Source of the DNA: Verrucomicrobiota bacterium
Lineage (GTDB): Bacteria > Verrucomicrobiota > Verrucomicrobiia > Limisphaerales > UBA9464
Reading direction: 5' to 3'
DNA length: 64,000 nt
Assembly: GCA_947454705.1 (NCBI GenBank)
Contig: CANGKZ010000011.1
Span: forward strand, 62,001-126,000
Part shown: positions 18,163 through 25,620 of the stretch, piece by piece
Position numbering within the stretch: position 1 is the first letter of the stretch
Layout: each line of letters opens with the position of its first letter
Notes under the pieces: generated by a model
Database searches by the model: none
Seen by the model: only the letters and a program-made list of their open reading frames with translations
Told to the model about the DNA's origin: nothing
Translations under genes and position numbers: made by a program

Positions 18163-19223
18163 ATCTCGAATCGATTGATTGGAATGCCCTGGAGCGCCTC
18201 CGGAAGGCGTTTCTCGGAGGCACCGCCGGGAACCACGCGTACTGGAGCACGCTTTCGGATCTGGCGAGTTACGACGCCACGTTTGCCGAGCGCATTGGCT
18301 GGAAGTGGGACGCCGTGCTTGCCGAGTTGGGACGCCTCGGATGGAACCCACCCACCGGGCCGGTGTATGACTTTGGATGCGGCAGTGGCGTTGCCGGACG
18401 GCGAATGCTCGCGAACTGGGGTTCGCAGGTGTTCACGGCGCTCAAGGTCAGCGATCGCTCGTCCCTCGCGGAGGATTTCGCCCAGAGCAAAGCCCGGTCC
18501 GAGCACCCGGGTTTGGAGGTTGGTCGATTCCAACCCGGAGTCGATCTTCCCTCCGAGCCGATCCAGGCCACGCTGGTGATCAGCCACGTGCTGAATGAGC
18601 TGAACTCTGCGGCGCGTCTGGAGCTGCTCCGCTGGATGCCTCGCTTCACTTCGGTGGTTTGGGTGGAACCTGGAACCCATGCCGACAGCCGGGCCTTGAT
18701 CGAAATGCGCGAACTCCTTCTCGCGCACTTCCGCGTTGTCGCGCCGTGCACCCATTGTTCGACCTGCGGTCTTAAGGCGGCAGGCCGGGAAGGGGACTGG
18801 TGCCACTTTTTCGGAACCCCCGCCGGGGGGATCTTTGCCGATGGAAATTGGGTTCGCTTCGGCCAGCGGATGGGAATCGACCTCCGAAGCGTTCCCTTCA
18901 GTTACCTCGTTCTCGATCGGCGCCCCGTCGCGGCGCTGGCCAGTTCGAGTCCGAATCCCGAGGAAATGTCGGAGGTCCGCCTTCTCGGTGAGCCCCGGAT
19001 GTACAAGGGATACGCCAAACTTTTTCAATGCTCCGCAGCCGGAGTGGATGAACTCGTGCTGCAAAAGCGCACGGATCCCCTGCTTTTTAAGAGGCTGGAA
19101 CGGGGTCGGCATTTTGGTCGATTTGCGATTCGCGCAGAAAAAGATCGGGTGACCTCGATCACTGAAATCCCTCCTAAGGGCGCAATTTTGACCGATGAAG
19201 CCGAGGGGAGCCCATTGGAATAA
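18159..19223 (+). CDS. Rsm22-like methyltransferase with four-cysteine motif
   Basis: 354 aa. The SAM loop is VYDFGCGSGVAG from about residue 69. ISHVLNELNSAAR and VVWVEPGTHADSRALIEMRELL, then APCTHCSTCGL ... GDWCHFF and FSYLVLDRRP, match the Rsm22 family of ribosome-assembly proteins related to mitochondrial METTL17. Cys197, Cys200, Cys203 and Cys215 form a CxxCxxCx11C set, consistent with the iron-sulfur site reported for that family; that part is inference. A 3' segment with MYKGYAKLFQCSA resembles an added RNA-binding tail. It is translationally coupled to the METTL25-like gene upstream. The likely role is small-subunit rRNA modification or assembly. Confidence 0.75.
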   Translation: MNLESIDWNALERLRKAFLGGTAGNHAYWSTLSDLASYDATFAERIGWKWDAVLAELGRLGWNPPTGPVYDFGCGSGVAGRRMLANWGSQVFTALKVSDRSSLAEDFAQSKARSEHPGLEVGRFQPGVDLPSEPIQATLVISHVLNELNSAARLELLRWMPRFTSVVWVEPGTHADSRALIEMRELLLAHFRVVAPCTHCSTCGLKAAGREGDWCHFFGTPAGGIFADGNWVRFGQRMGIDLRSVPFSYLVLDRRPVAALASSSPNPEEMSEVRLLGEPRMYKGYAKLFQCSAAGVDELVLQKRTDPLLFKRLERGRHFGRFAIRAEKDRVTSITEIPPKGAILTDEAEGSPLE

Positions 19224-19232
19224 AAAAACCTA

Positions 19233-19263
19233 TTGACTCCCCCCCTTGTCTGTCGCCAATGTC
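19233..19263 (+). promoter_or_regulatory. Candidate promoter before the two small secreted-protein genes
   Basis: TTGACT at 19233-19238 resembles a -35 box. After a C-rich spacer, CAATGT at 19258 is a poor -10 match. It lies in the 73-bp AT-rich gap before the gene at 19297, whose codon use suggests strong expression. The -10 assignment is weak. Confidence 0.3.
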
Positions 19264-19296
19264 AACTCACACACGGAATAACTCTAAACCAAAATA

Positions 19297-19914
19297 ATGA
19301 AGACCAAATCTCTTCTGCTTCTCGCTGCCGCGGCTTCGATCGGAGCCACCACGGCGTTTGGAGCTGTCAGTTCCAACATCGTTGGCTACACCAAGTTGAC
19401 CCTCAAGAAGGGTTTCAACCTCGTTGGCAACACGCTCGACAACAAGAGCGGTAACAAGGCCACCGTCGTTTTCGGCGATACCCCGGAGAATACCGCGGTG
19501 TTCAGCTGGACCGGCAAGGGCTTCAATGAACTCGACAACGTTGGCGGCGGCATCTGGGTCGGCGACGACTTCGCTTTCGCTCCCGGCGCTGCTGTGTTCG
19601 TTCAGGTTCCTGCTGACAGCACCATCACCCTCGTTGGTGAAGTGCTGACCGGCTCCCAGGACATCACGCTCGCCAAGGGTTTCAACTTCGTTGCTTCGAA
19701 GATCCCCCAGGCCGGCAAGATTGACACCGACCTCGGCTTCAAGCCCCTTGACAACGACGCCGTCTTCCAGTGGAATGGCAAGGCGTACGTTGAGTCCGAC
19801 TACATTGATGGCGTTGGTTTCATCCCCTCTTCTCCCTCCCTCGCGGTTGGCGAAGGCGTTGTGGTGAGCACCTCGGGCGCCAACAAGTGGTCCCGTACCT
19901 TCACCGTGAACTGA
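19297..19914 (+). CDS. Small secreted protein with two-fold internal repeat (NIVGYT type)
   Basis: 205 aa with a signal peptide (MKTKSLLLLAAAASIGATTAFGA). After it comes SSNIVGYTKLTLKKGFNLVGN, a start shared by many verrucomicrobial exported proteins of unknown function. The mature part is duplicated: LTLKKGFNLVGN ... TAVFSWTGKGFNELD ... FAPGAAVFVQV (about residues 32-110) pairs with ITLAKGFNFVAS ... DAVFQWNGKAYVESD ... LAVGEGVVVST (about 120-203). Both halves look beta-rich. Codons favour GCT, GTT, AAG and AAC, unlike most neighbours, which suggests high expression. It is probably cotranscribed with the PEP-CTERM gene 33 bp downstream. I do not recognise a biochemical function; a surface or matrix structural protein is a guess. 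Confidence 0.8.
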   Translation: MKTKSLLLLAAAASIGATTAFGAVSSNIVGYTKLTLKKGFNLVGNTLDNKSGNKATVVFGDTPENTAVFSWTGKGFNELDNVGGGIWVGDDFAFAPGAAVFVQVPADSTITLVGEVLTGSQDITLAKGFNFVASKIPQAGKIDTDLGFKPLDNDAVFQWNGKAYVESDYIDGVGFIPSSPSLAVGEGVVVSTSGANKWSRTFTVN

Positions 19915-19947
19915 ACGGACAAGATCTAAGCACTAGAAATAAGAATC

Positions 19948-20448
19948 ATGAAAAACACTCTGCTTATCCTCGGCGCTTCTGCCATGGCTCTCACCAGCTA
20001 TGCCCAGACGTTCAGCGGCAAAAACCTCGGTGGCGCTGCCATCAACGACGCCACTGGCGCTCCGTTGTCCAAGACTGTTGGCAAGGTTGAGCTCCTCGAC
20101 GGCACCACCGTCTTGGCCTCCGGCTCCTTGATCAAGGACGGCTTCTTCGCCCTCGGCACGATCACCGACACCGTCACCACCTCCGGTAACGCCAACATCA
20201 CCATCCGCGCTTGGGACTCCTCCGTGGGCTCCACCTTCGCTGCGGCTGTTGCTGCTGGTTCTGGATATGGTTCCGCCACTGTGTCTGTGCCCCTCGCCGC
20301 TGGCACCACCCCTCCGAGCGATCTCACTGCTGCTGGCTTCGCCGGCTTCAGCCTCGCCAAGGGCACGACGGTTGTTCCTGAGCCCTCCTCCATCGCTCTC
20401 GCCGCTCTCGGCCTCGGTGGTTTGCTCTTCATCAGCCGCCGCAAGTAA
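19948..20448 (+). CDS. PEP-CTERM sorted exported protein
   Basis: 166 aa. The signal peptide is MKNTLLILGASAMALTSYAQ. The C-terminus has the PEP-CTERM signal: VVPEPSSIALAALGLGGLLF followed by ISRRK. In known systems this tail is recognised by an exosortase, which moves the protein to the outer surface or exopolysaccharide matrix; no exosortase gene is in this window. The body is rich in Gly, Ala, Ser and Thr and beta-prone, without a named domain. It shares the strong codon bias of the gene before it and is followed by a good terminator, so the pair is likely one highly expressed transcript. Confidence 0.88.
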   Translation: MKNTLLILGASAMALTSYAQTFSGKNLGGAAINDATGAPLSKTVGKVELLDGTTVLASGSLIKDGFFALGTITDTVTTSGNANITIRAWDSSVGSTFAAAVAAGSGYGSATVSVPLAAGTTPPSDLTAAGFAGFSLAKGTTVVPEPSSIALAALGLGGLLFISRRK

Positions 20449-20464
20449 TCGGCTTTAGTTTCAA

Positions 20465-20492
20465 AGGCCGTCTCCAGCAATGGGGACGGCCT
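20465..20492 (+). terminator. Rho-independent terminator after PEP-CTERM gene
   Basis: AGGCCGTCTCC and GGGGACGGCCT pair across a short loop, and TTTTTGTTTTT follows. It lies 17 bp after the PEP-CTERM stop codon. Confidence 0.85.
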
Positions 20493-20561
20493 TTTTGTTT
20501 TTCAAGTCGGGCGAATCTTTCTCTTGTCAGAAACAGGATCGTCCGCAAAATGAAGGTGTTC

Positions 20562-20636
20562 GGCGTGTTCGTCTATCGGCTAGGACACGGCCCTCTCAAG
20601 GCTGAAAGACGGGTTCGATTCCCGTACGCGCTACCA
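20562..20636 (+). tRNA. trnE: tRNA-Glu (anticodon CTC)
   Basis: 75 nt including an encoded CCA. The acceptor GGCGTGT pairs with ACGCGCT (with two G-U pairs), the D-arm is GTC...GGAC, the anticodon loop CTCTCAA has anticodon CTC, and the T-arm is ACGGG TTCGATT CCCGT. It reads GAG codons for glutamate. A terminator follows 6 nt later. No integrase gene is nearby. Confidence 0.93.
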
Positions 20637-20641
20637 ACTTC

Positions 20642-20670
20642 GCCCCTGATTTCAGGGGCTTTTTTCTTTT
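20642..20670 (+). terminator. Terminator after tRNA-Glu
   Basis: GCCCCTGA TT TCAGGGGC forms a perfect 8-bp stem with a 2-base centre (larger loop in practice), followed by TTTTTTCTTTT. It directly follows the tRNA. Confidence 0.85.
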
Positions 20671-20732
20671 CCGGATCGGCTCGCAATCCGCGCGATTTCT
20701 TTGAACCGGGAGTTGCGCCTTTCCACCGGTGC

Positions 20733-21308
20733 CTATCGTCCTGAGGTCGGCAGGAAAAGGCGCTTCCATCCTTCGTGCCCCAGACGTCGCATCGTTTCGA
20801 TGTTCGTTTTGTAGATCTCCGCAGTGTCCGGATGGGACTCAATCGCCCGTTCCAGACTCGCCTCGCGAATCAGGTGCAACGTGGGAAAGGGGGACCGGTT
20901 GGTGCAGTTCGAGACGTCTTCCGGATCGGTGTCGGCGAAATAGTAATTCGGGTGGAAGCTCGCGATTTGGATCACGCCTTCGAGATTGAGTTCCACCAGC
21001 AATTCCTCCGCCGAGTCCAGGAAGGCATTGTACTCCAAGAAATCGTTCATCACCTGCGGATGAATCAGCAGGGTGGTGTCGATCTCCTCGGGAGCGACGT
21101 CCGCAAGCAGAGTGAGTTCGAGCCTGAGATCGTGAAGCAACTCCTCTTCGGTGCGCGCGGTACTTGCTTGGAATCGAATCTGATTCTTCAGAAGCACGGG
21201 CTTTGCGAAGGGGCACAGATTCAATCCGATCACCGCTTTCTCCAGCCACTCGCGGGTTCGGGCGATGGCATCGGCGGCGGCGGGATCCATGGGAGAGGGG
21301 CTCGACAT
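20733..21308 (-). CDS. DUF1415 family protein
   Basis: 191 aa. TREWLEKAVIGLNLCPFAKP near residue 18 is the hallmark start of DUF1415. TLLIHPQVMNDFLEYNAFLD and IASFHPNYYFADTDPEDVSN are the central conserved blocks, and NCTNRSPFPTLHLIRE follows. The function of the family is not established; conserved Cys, His and Asp residues suggest an enzyme or metal site. It is cytoplasmic, with no signal peptide. The alternative ATG 18 nt downstream (MDPAAAD) is possible. It is transcribed away from the CRTAC-type gene at 21430, with 121 bp between the starts. Confidence 0.88.
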   Translation of the reverse strand: MSSPSPMDPAAADAIARTREWLEKAVIGLNLCPFAKPVLLKNQIRFQASTARTEEELLHDLRLELTLLADVAPEEIDTTLLIHPQVMNDFLEYNAFLDSAEELLVELNLEGVIQIASFHPNYYFADTDPEDVSNCTNRSPFPTLHLIREASLERAIESHPDTAEIYKTNIETMRRLGHEGWKRLFLPTSGR

Positions 21309-21429
21309 CGGCGATGCCGTTCATAGGCACGCGCCTCTTGTCGCACAAGCCCGCGGTGAAGCGATCACGGGACAGGGGCCGCAAAACGTCGCGTTGCCTC
21401 GGGTGGGACGAATAGGGCTCAATCGCCCC

Positions 21430-23760
21430 GTGACCCGTTCGAAGCCATCGTATGTGGTATTGCCGCGACTCCTCCTGAAAACGGCCCTGGGGGCGCTTCT
21501 GGGGCTTGCAGCGGCCAGCCCATGCTCGGTTCTCGGCGGGGAACGCTTCGTGCTGGATCCGCTGTGCATGCCGGGGCAGTTGAAGGCGACCCCGCTTCCA
21601 CCGGGCAAGCCGGCACCGGGCACGGTAAAGATGGCGCAGTGGTTGCAGCGCTTCTATGAGGCGTCTTCCCCTACCGCCACACTGTTCTGGAGCGATCGTG
21701 TGGCCGGCAAAATGGCGTCGGATCTCGCGTCGACCACCAATGCGTTGAAGCGCTTGAATCTTCTGTTCGCCCTCGGATTGCAACAGACCCAGGCAGGTCG
21801 GCCGGATCTGGCGTTGAATGCATTCGCCGACATGGAAGAGGGCGCGCGGGCCATTGGATTCCGGTTCGATGAAAAGACCCGGCGCGATCTTCGATTGCGG
21901 AAGGCGATGGCCTTTCTCCGGCTTGGGGAACAGGAGAACTGCCTCCTCACCCACAACGCGGAGTCGTGCGTGTTCCCGCTTCGACCCAAGGCATTTCACC
22001 AACTGCCGCGCGGATCCCGGGGAGCGCTGACGCTGCTGAACGAACATCTTGGCGAGAACCCGGAGGACCTCGGCGCCCGCTGGTTGGTCAACATCGCCCA
22101 CATGACCCTCGGGGAGTACCCGGACAAGGTTCCCCCGGCGTTGCTCATCCCGCCCAAAGCGTTTGCATCGGAGTACGAGCTGCCCCGCTTTGTGGACGTC
22201 AGCAGCGGCCTGGGCCTCGATCTGGATGACCTGGCCGGGGGCGTAATCCTGGATGACTTCGACAACGACGGATTGACCGACCTGATGGTGTCGGCCTGGG
22301 ACTTCAGCGGTCAGCTTCGCTATTTCCACAACAAGGGCGACGGGACCTTCACGCAGCGCACCAGCGAGGCGGGACTCGTGGGTGAAGTAGCGGCGTTGAA
22401 CATCCAGCAGACCGACTACAACAACGACGGCAACCTCGACCTCTGGTTGCTCCGTGGTGGCTGGTTCAATGGCGCGGGGCGGCTCCCGAAGTCGCTGCTT
22501 CGAAACAACGGGGATGGAACGTTTACAGATGTCACCGAAGAGGCGGGGCTGTTGAGTCTGCATCCCACGCAGACGTCGCGCTGGTTTGATTACGACGGCG
22601 ACGGCTGGCTGGACGTGTTTATTGGTCATGAGTCCAGCGATCCGAACACGCCCGACTGGTGCGAGCTGTATCACAACAACCGGGACGGCACGTTCACCGA
22701 ATGCGCCGAGCTGTGCAGCATTCGCATCGCCGCGTTCGTGAAGGGAGTGGCCTGTGCCGATTACGACAACGACGGCCGGCCGGATCTCTACCTCTCGATT
22801 CGCGATCAGAGCCACGTCCTCCTGCACAACGACGGACCGGACAAGTCGGGTCAGTGGCACTTCAGCGATGCCACCGAACGCGCGGGGATTCCGCGGGACG
22901 TGTTTCCCAGCTTTGGAACGTTCTTTTTCGATTACGACAACGACGGATGGGAGGACCTGCTGGTGTTCGGCTACTCCATTCCGAAAGGGGTGGGTGAAAT
23001 TGCGGCGGATGCCCTGGGGCTTCCCAACGGAGGCCGCAAGCCGAGGCTTTATCACAACAACCACGACGGAACGTTTACAGATGTGTCCGAGCGGATGGGA
23101 TTGAACCGGATTGTGCACGCGATGGGGCACAACTTTGGCGATCTCGACAACGACGGCTGGCTGGATTTCTACGCGGCGACTGGCGATCCGGACCTGCGCA
23201 CGCTGATTCCCAACCGGATGTTTCGAAATGCGGAGGGCCGGGGGTTCCAGGATGTGACCACGGCAACGGGCACCGGAAGCCTCCAAAAAGGGCACGCCGT
23301 GGGGTTTGCGGATCTCAACAACGACGGCGGACAGGACATCTATGTTTCGCTGGGCGGCGCGTACACGGGGGACTTCGCCCGCAACGCCCTGTTCCTGAAT
23401 CCGGGTTCCACCAACCATTGGATCAAATTGAAGCTGACCGGGGTGAAGGCGAACCGCGCGGCGATTGGGGCGCGAATCCGCGTGAACGTGAAGACTCCGA
23501 CCGGCACCCGGGAGATCCATCGCACCGTGAACAGCGGAGGAAGCTTCGGTTCCAATCCGCTGCGCCAGGAGATCGGACTCGGTAGCGCGATCTCGATTGA
23601 GTCCGTCGAAATCCGCTGGCCCGGATCAGACCTGCGCCAGACCGTAAAGGGCATGGACCTGGATCAGATCTACGAGATCCGGGAAGGGGACAGTGTGCCG
23701 AAAAAGGTTCAACGACCCCGGTTCAGTCTGACCTCGACGACGCCATCCACGCGTCAGTGA
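21430..23760 (+). CDS. Secreted FG-GAP/VCBS repeat protein with ASPIC/UnbV C-terminus (CRTAC-like)
   Basis: About 776 aa if started at the GTG at 21430, which puts a signal peptide (LPRLLLKTALGALLGLAAAS) at the N-terminus; an upstream ATG at 21265 would overlap the divergent gene. After a helical region (residues 30-240), a beta-propeller contains at least seven calcium-binding FG-GAP-like motifs: DDFDNDGLTDL, DYNNDGNLDL, DYDGDGWLDV, DYDNDGRPDL, DYDNDGWEDL, DLDNDGWLDF and DLNNDGGQDI. The C-terminal ASPIC/UnbV domain is KLTGVKANRAAIGARIRV ... RTVNSGGSFGSNP ... VEIRWPGSD. Such proteins are exported and bind partners or sugars; the exact role is unknown. The 3' end overlaps the convergent sulfatase gene by 7 bp. 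Confidence 0.85.
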   Translation: MTRSKPSYVVLPRLLLKTALGALLGLAAASPCSVLGGERFVLDPLCMPGQLKATPLPPGKPAPGTVKMAQWLQRFYEASSPTATLFWSDRVAGKMASDLASTTNALKRLNLLFALGLQQTQAGRPDLALNAFADMEEGARAIGFRFDEKTRRDLRLRKAMAFLRLGEQENCLLTHNAESCVFPLRPKAFHQLPRGSRGALTLLNEHLGENPEDLGARWLVNIAHMTLGEYPDKVPPALLIPPKAFASEYELPRFVDVSSGLGLDLDDLAGGVILDDFDNDGLTDLMVSAWDFSGQLRYFHNKGDGTFTQRTSEAGLVGEVAALNIQQTDYNNDGNLDLWLLRGGWFNGAGRLPKSLLRNNGDGTFTDVTEEAGLLSLHPTQTSRWFDYDGDGWLDVFIGHESSDPNTPDWCELYHNNRDGTFTECAELCSIRIAAFVKGVACADYDNDGRPDLYLSIRDQSHVLLHNDGPDKSGQWHFSDATERAGIPRDVFPSFGTFFFDYDNDGWEDLLVFGYSIPKGVGEIAADALGLPNGGRKPRLYHNNHDGTFTDVSERMGLNRIVHAMGHNFGDLDNDGWLDFYAATGDPDLRTLIPNRMFRNAEGRGFQDVTTATGTGSLQKGHAVGFADLNNDGGQDIYVSLGGAYTGDFARNALFLNPGSTNHWIKLKLTGVKANRAAIGARIRVNVKTPTGTREIHRTVNSGGSFGSNPLRQEIGLGSAISIESVEIRWPGSDLRQTVKGMDLDQIYEIREGDSVPKKVQRPRFSLTSTTPSTRQ

Positions 23761-25541
23761 ACGGGGCGCAGGGTGACCTGGCGCACGTCCATCACGGCGA
23801 CGCCCGGTTTGCGGAGGGCGTGGAATTCGAGGGCGTGACGGCCCGGGGTGGTGACTTCGAGGATTCCCACGCGGCGGGACATGAACTTTTGGAATCCACC
23901 CGTTTCCATGACCTGGAACGTGAAGCGGCTTTCTCCCAAACGCACTTCCACGTCGCTGCCGCCGCTGCCGGTGCCACAGCCTTGGAGGAGTTCGACCTCG
24001 TAGCGGCCCGGTGCAGGGACTTCGATTTCCCAGCTGACCCAGTCCTCGGGCAAGACCCAGTAACCCACGGTGTTTTTGTGGGCCGGGGATTCGTACTGGA
24101 TGTTCCGCCCGTGCGGAATGGCCTGGTGCGCCGCGAGGGTGAAGGTGCCGTCGGCAACCGGCTTTTGCGCCGCACGTTCAAACTTTGGATTGGAGATCGG
24201 CATCTGCGCCCCGACCCGCTGACGCCAGTCGCCCAGTTCCTTGGCCAGCTGATTCGCCTTTTCGGGAAGCGCATTGGCGAGGTCCTGCTTTTCGCCTAGG
24301 TCGGAGGCGAGATTGTAGAGCTCGAGGTGCCCGGTTTCGTAAAACTGGATCAGCTTCCAATCGCCGTTTCGGATCGCACCGTACGGAGTCGCGCCGCCGG
24401 GATGGTAATGCGGGTAATGCCAGAAAAGGGACCGCGCGGCGGCGAGCGACTTGCCCTGCAGGACGGGCACCAGGCTTACGCCGTCGACGACGTGTCCCTC
24501 GGCATCCGGAGTTCCGGTGAGTTCGAGCACCGTGGGGTAGAGGTCTATGCTTTGCGCTGGAGTGGAGGTGGTGGTGCCGGGGCGTGTGACTCCGGGCCAA
24601 TGAACGATGAGTGGCACGCGGACGCCGCCTTCGTAGGCATCGCCCTTTCCGGATCGGAGCGGGAAATTGCTGGTGGCGCGGGTGTCGCCGCCGAGGACGA
24701 GTCCGCCGTTGTCGGAGGTGAAGATCACGACGGTGTTGGTGCTCAGTCCGAGCGCTTCGAGCCCGGCGCGGATGCGTCCGACCGAATCATCGACCGACTC
24801 CAGCAGCGCTGCGTAGGTCGCGTTGCGTTGTTCGTCGGCGGGGCGGTGATTGTATTTTTCGATGACCTCCGGTTTGCCCGCGAGCGGGGTGTGAACGGCG
24901 TAGTGGGGCAGGTAGAGGAAGAAGGGGCGGCTTCGATTGGATTCGATGAACTTCAGTGCCTCGGTGCATTCGCGGTCGGTGAGGAATTCGCCTTTCGGAC
25001 CGTCGCTGAGTTTCGGGAGTCCGTAGGGTGAGACATAACGCGGCGGCTGCCCGCGGTGATCGCCGCCCACGTTGAGATCAAATCCATGCTTCTCCGGCGT
25101 GGAGTTGGTGCCGAGATGCCATTTGCCGATGCTCGCAGTGACGTAGCCGGCCGACTTCAGGCGCGAGGCGAGGGTGGGTTCGGAGGGATCGAGTTGTTGG
25201 GTCCATTCCGGCGGACGGAGTTTCGCCTTCGGTGCGTCGTGCCCGGCGATCCAATCAGTGATGTGAAGTCGTGCCGGGGATTTTCCGGTGAGCAGGGCGG
25301 CGCGGGTGGGGGAGCAAACGGTGCACGCGCTGTAGGCATCGGTGAACCGCATCGATTCGCGGGCGAGCCGGTCGATGTTCGGAGTCTGGTGGTATCGGCT
25401 GCCGTAACATCCGAGGTCGGCCCAGCCGAGGTCATCGACGAGGATGACAATGACATTGGGCGGAGTTGCTCCGAAGGCTCCAACCATCGACAAGGCAAGA
25501 AGCCAGGTCGCCCAAATCCACGTACAACGCCGGGAAATCAT
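23754..25541 (-). CDS. Secreted type I sulfatase with C-terminal beta domain
   Basis: 595 aa with a signal peptide (ending GAFGA). PNVIVILVDDLGWADLGCYG binds the calcium ion. CSPTR at residues 76-80 within SACTVCSPTRAALLTG is the formylglycine motif, with Cys76 the residue that must be converted. KWHLG and FFLYLPHYAVHTPL are further active-site blocks. Residues about 450-595 form an added domain (YWVLPEDWVSWEIEVPAPGRY) that may bind carbohydrate. It likely removes sulfate from polysaccharides outside the cell. It lies 79 bp downstream of gspD on the same strand, so it may be read through from the secretion operon, although a stem-loop lies between. No formylglycine-generating enzyme is present here. 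Confidence 0.9.
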   Translation of the reverse strand: MISRRCTWIWATWLLALSMVGAFGATPPNVIVILVDDLGWADLGCYGSRYHQTPNIDRLARESMRFTDAYSACTVCSPTRAALLTGKSPARLHITDWIAGHDAPKAKLRPPEWTQQLDPSEPTLASRLKSAGYVTASIGKWHLGTNSTPEKHGFDLNVGGDHRGQPPRYVSPYGLPKLSDGPKGEFLTDRECTEALKFIESNRSRPFFLYLPHYAVHTPLAGKPEVIEKYNHRPADEQRNATYAALLESVDDSVGRIRAGLEALGLSTNTVVIFTSDNGGLVLGGDTRATSNFPLRSGKGDAYEGGVRVPLIVHWPGVTRPGTTTSTPAQSIDLYPTVLELTGTPDAEGHVVDGVSLVPVLQGKSLAAARSLFWHYPHYHPGGATPYGAIRNGDWKLIQFYETGHLELYNLASDLGEKQDLANALPEKANQLAKELGDWRQRVGAQMPISNPKFERAAQKPVADGTFTLAAHQAIPHGRNIQYESPAHKNTVGYWVLPEDWVSWEIEVPAPGRYEVELLQGCGTGSGGSDVEVRLGESRFTFQVMETGGFQKFMSRRVGILEVTTPGRHALEFHALRKPGVAVMDVRQVTLRPVH

Positions 25542-25588
25542 CCCGCGACGCTACGGACTCCGGGTCTGGGAGAAAAGCGGGGAGAACC

Positions 25589-25604
25589 GGAACCGCCAGG
25601 TTCC
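25589..25604 (-). terminator. Possible weak stem-loop after gspD
   Basis: GGAACC GCCA GGTTCC is a perfect 6-bp inverted repeat in the 79-bp gap between gspD and the sulfatase gene. No T-run follows closely, so termination would be partial at best. Confidence 0.3.
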
Positions 25605-25620
25605 AGTGTACCAAAGTGGA

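Noticed and set aside
14848-18351. Very long open frame (over 1100 codons) on the minus strand
   Set aside because: It lies antisense to four well-supported genes, has Arg/Gly/His-rich random composition and no domain; a by-product of high GC.
20839-23520. Long open frame (about 890 codons) on the minus strand
   Set aside because: Antisense to the CRTAC-like gene with its FG-GAP motifs; composition is not protein-like, and its end overlaps DUF1415 in another frame.
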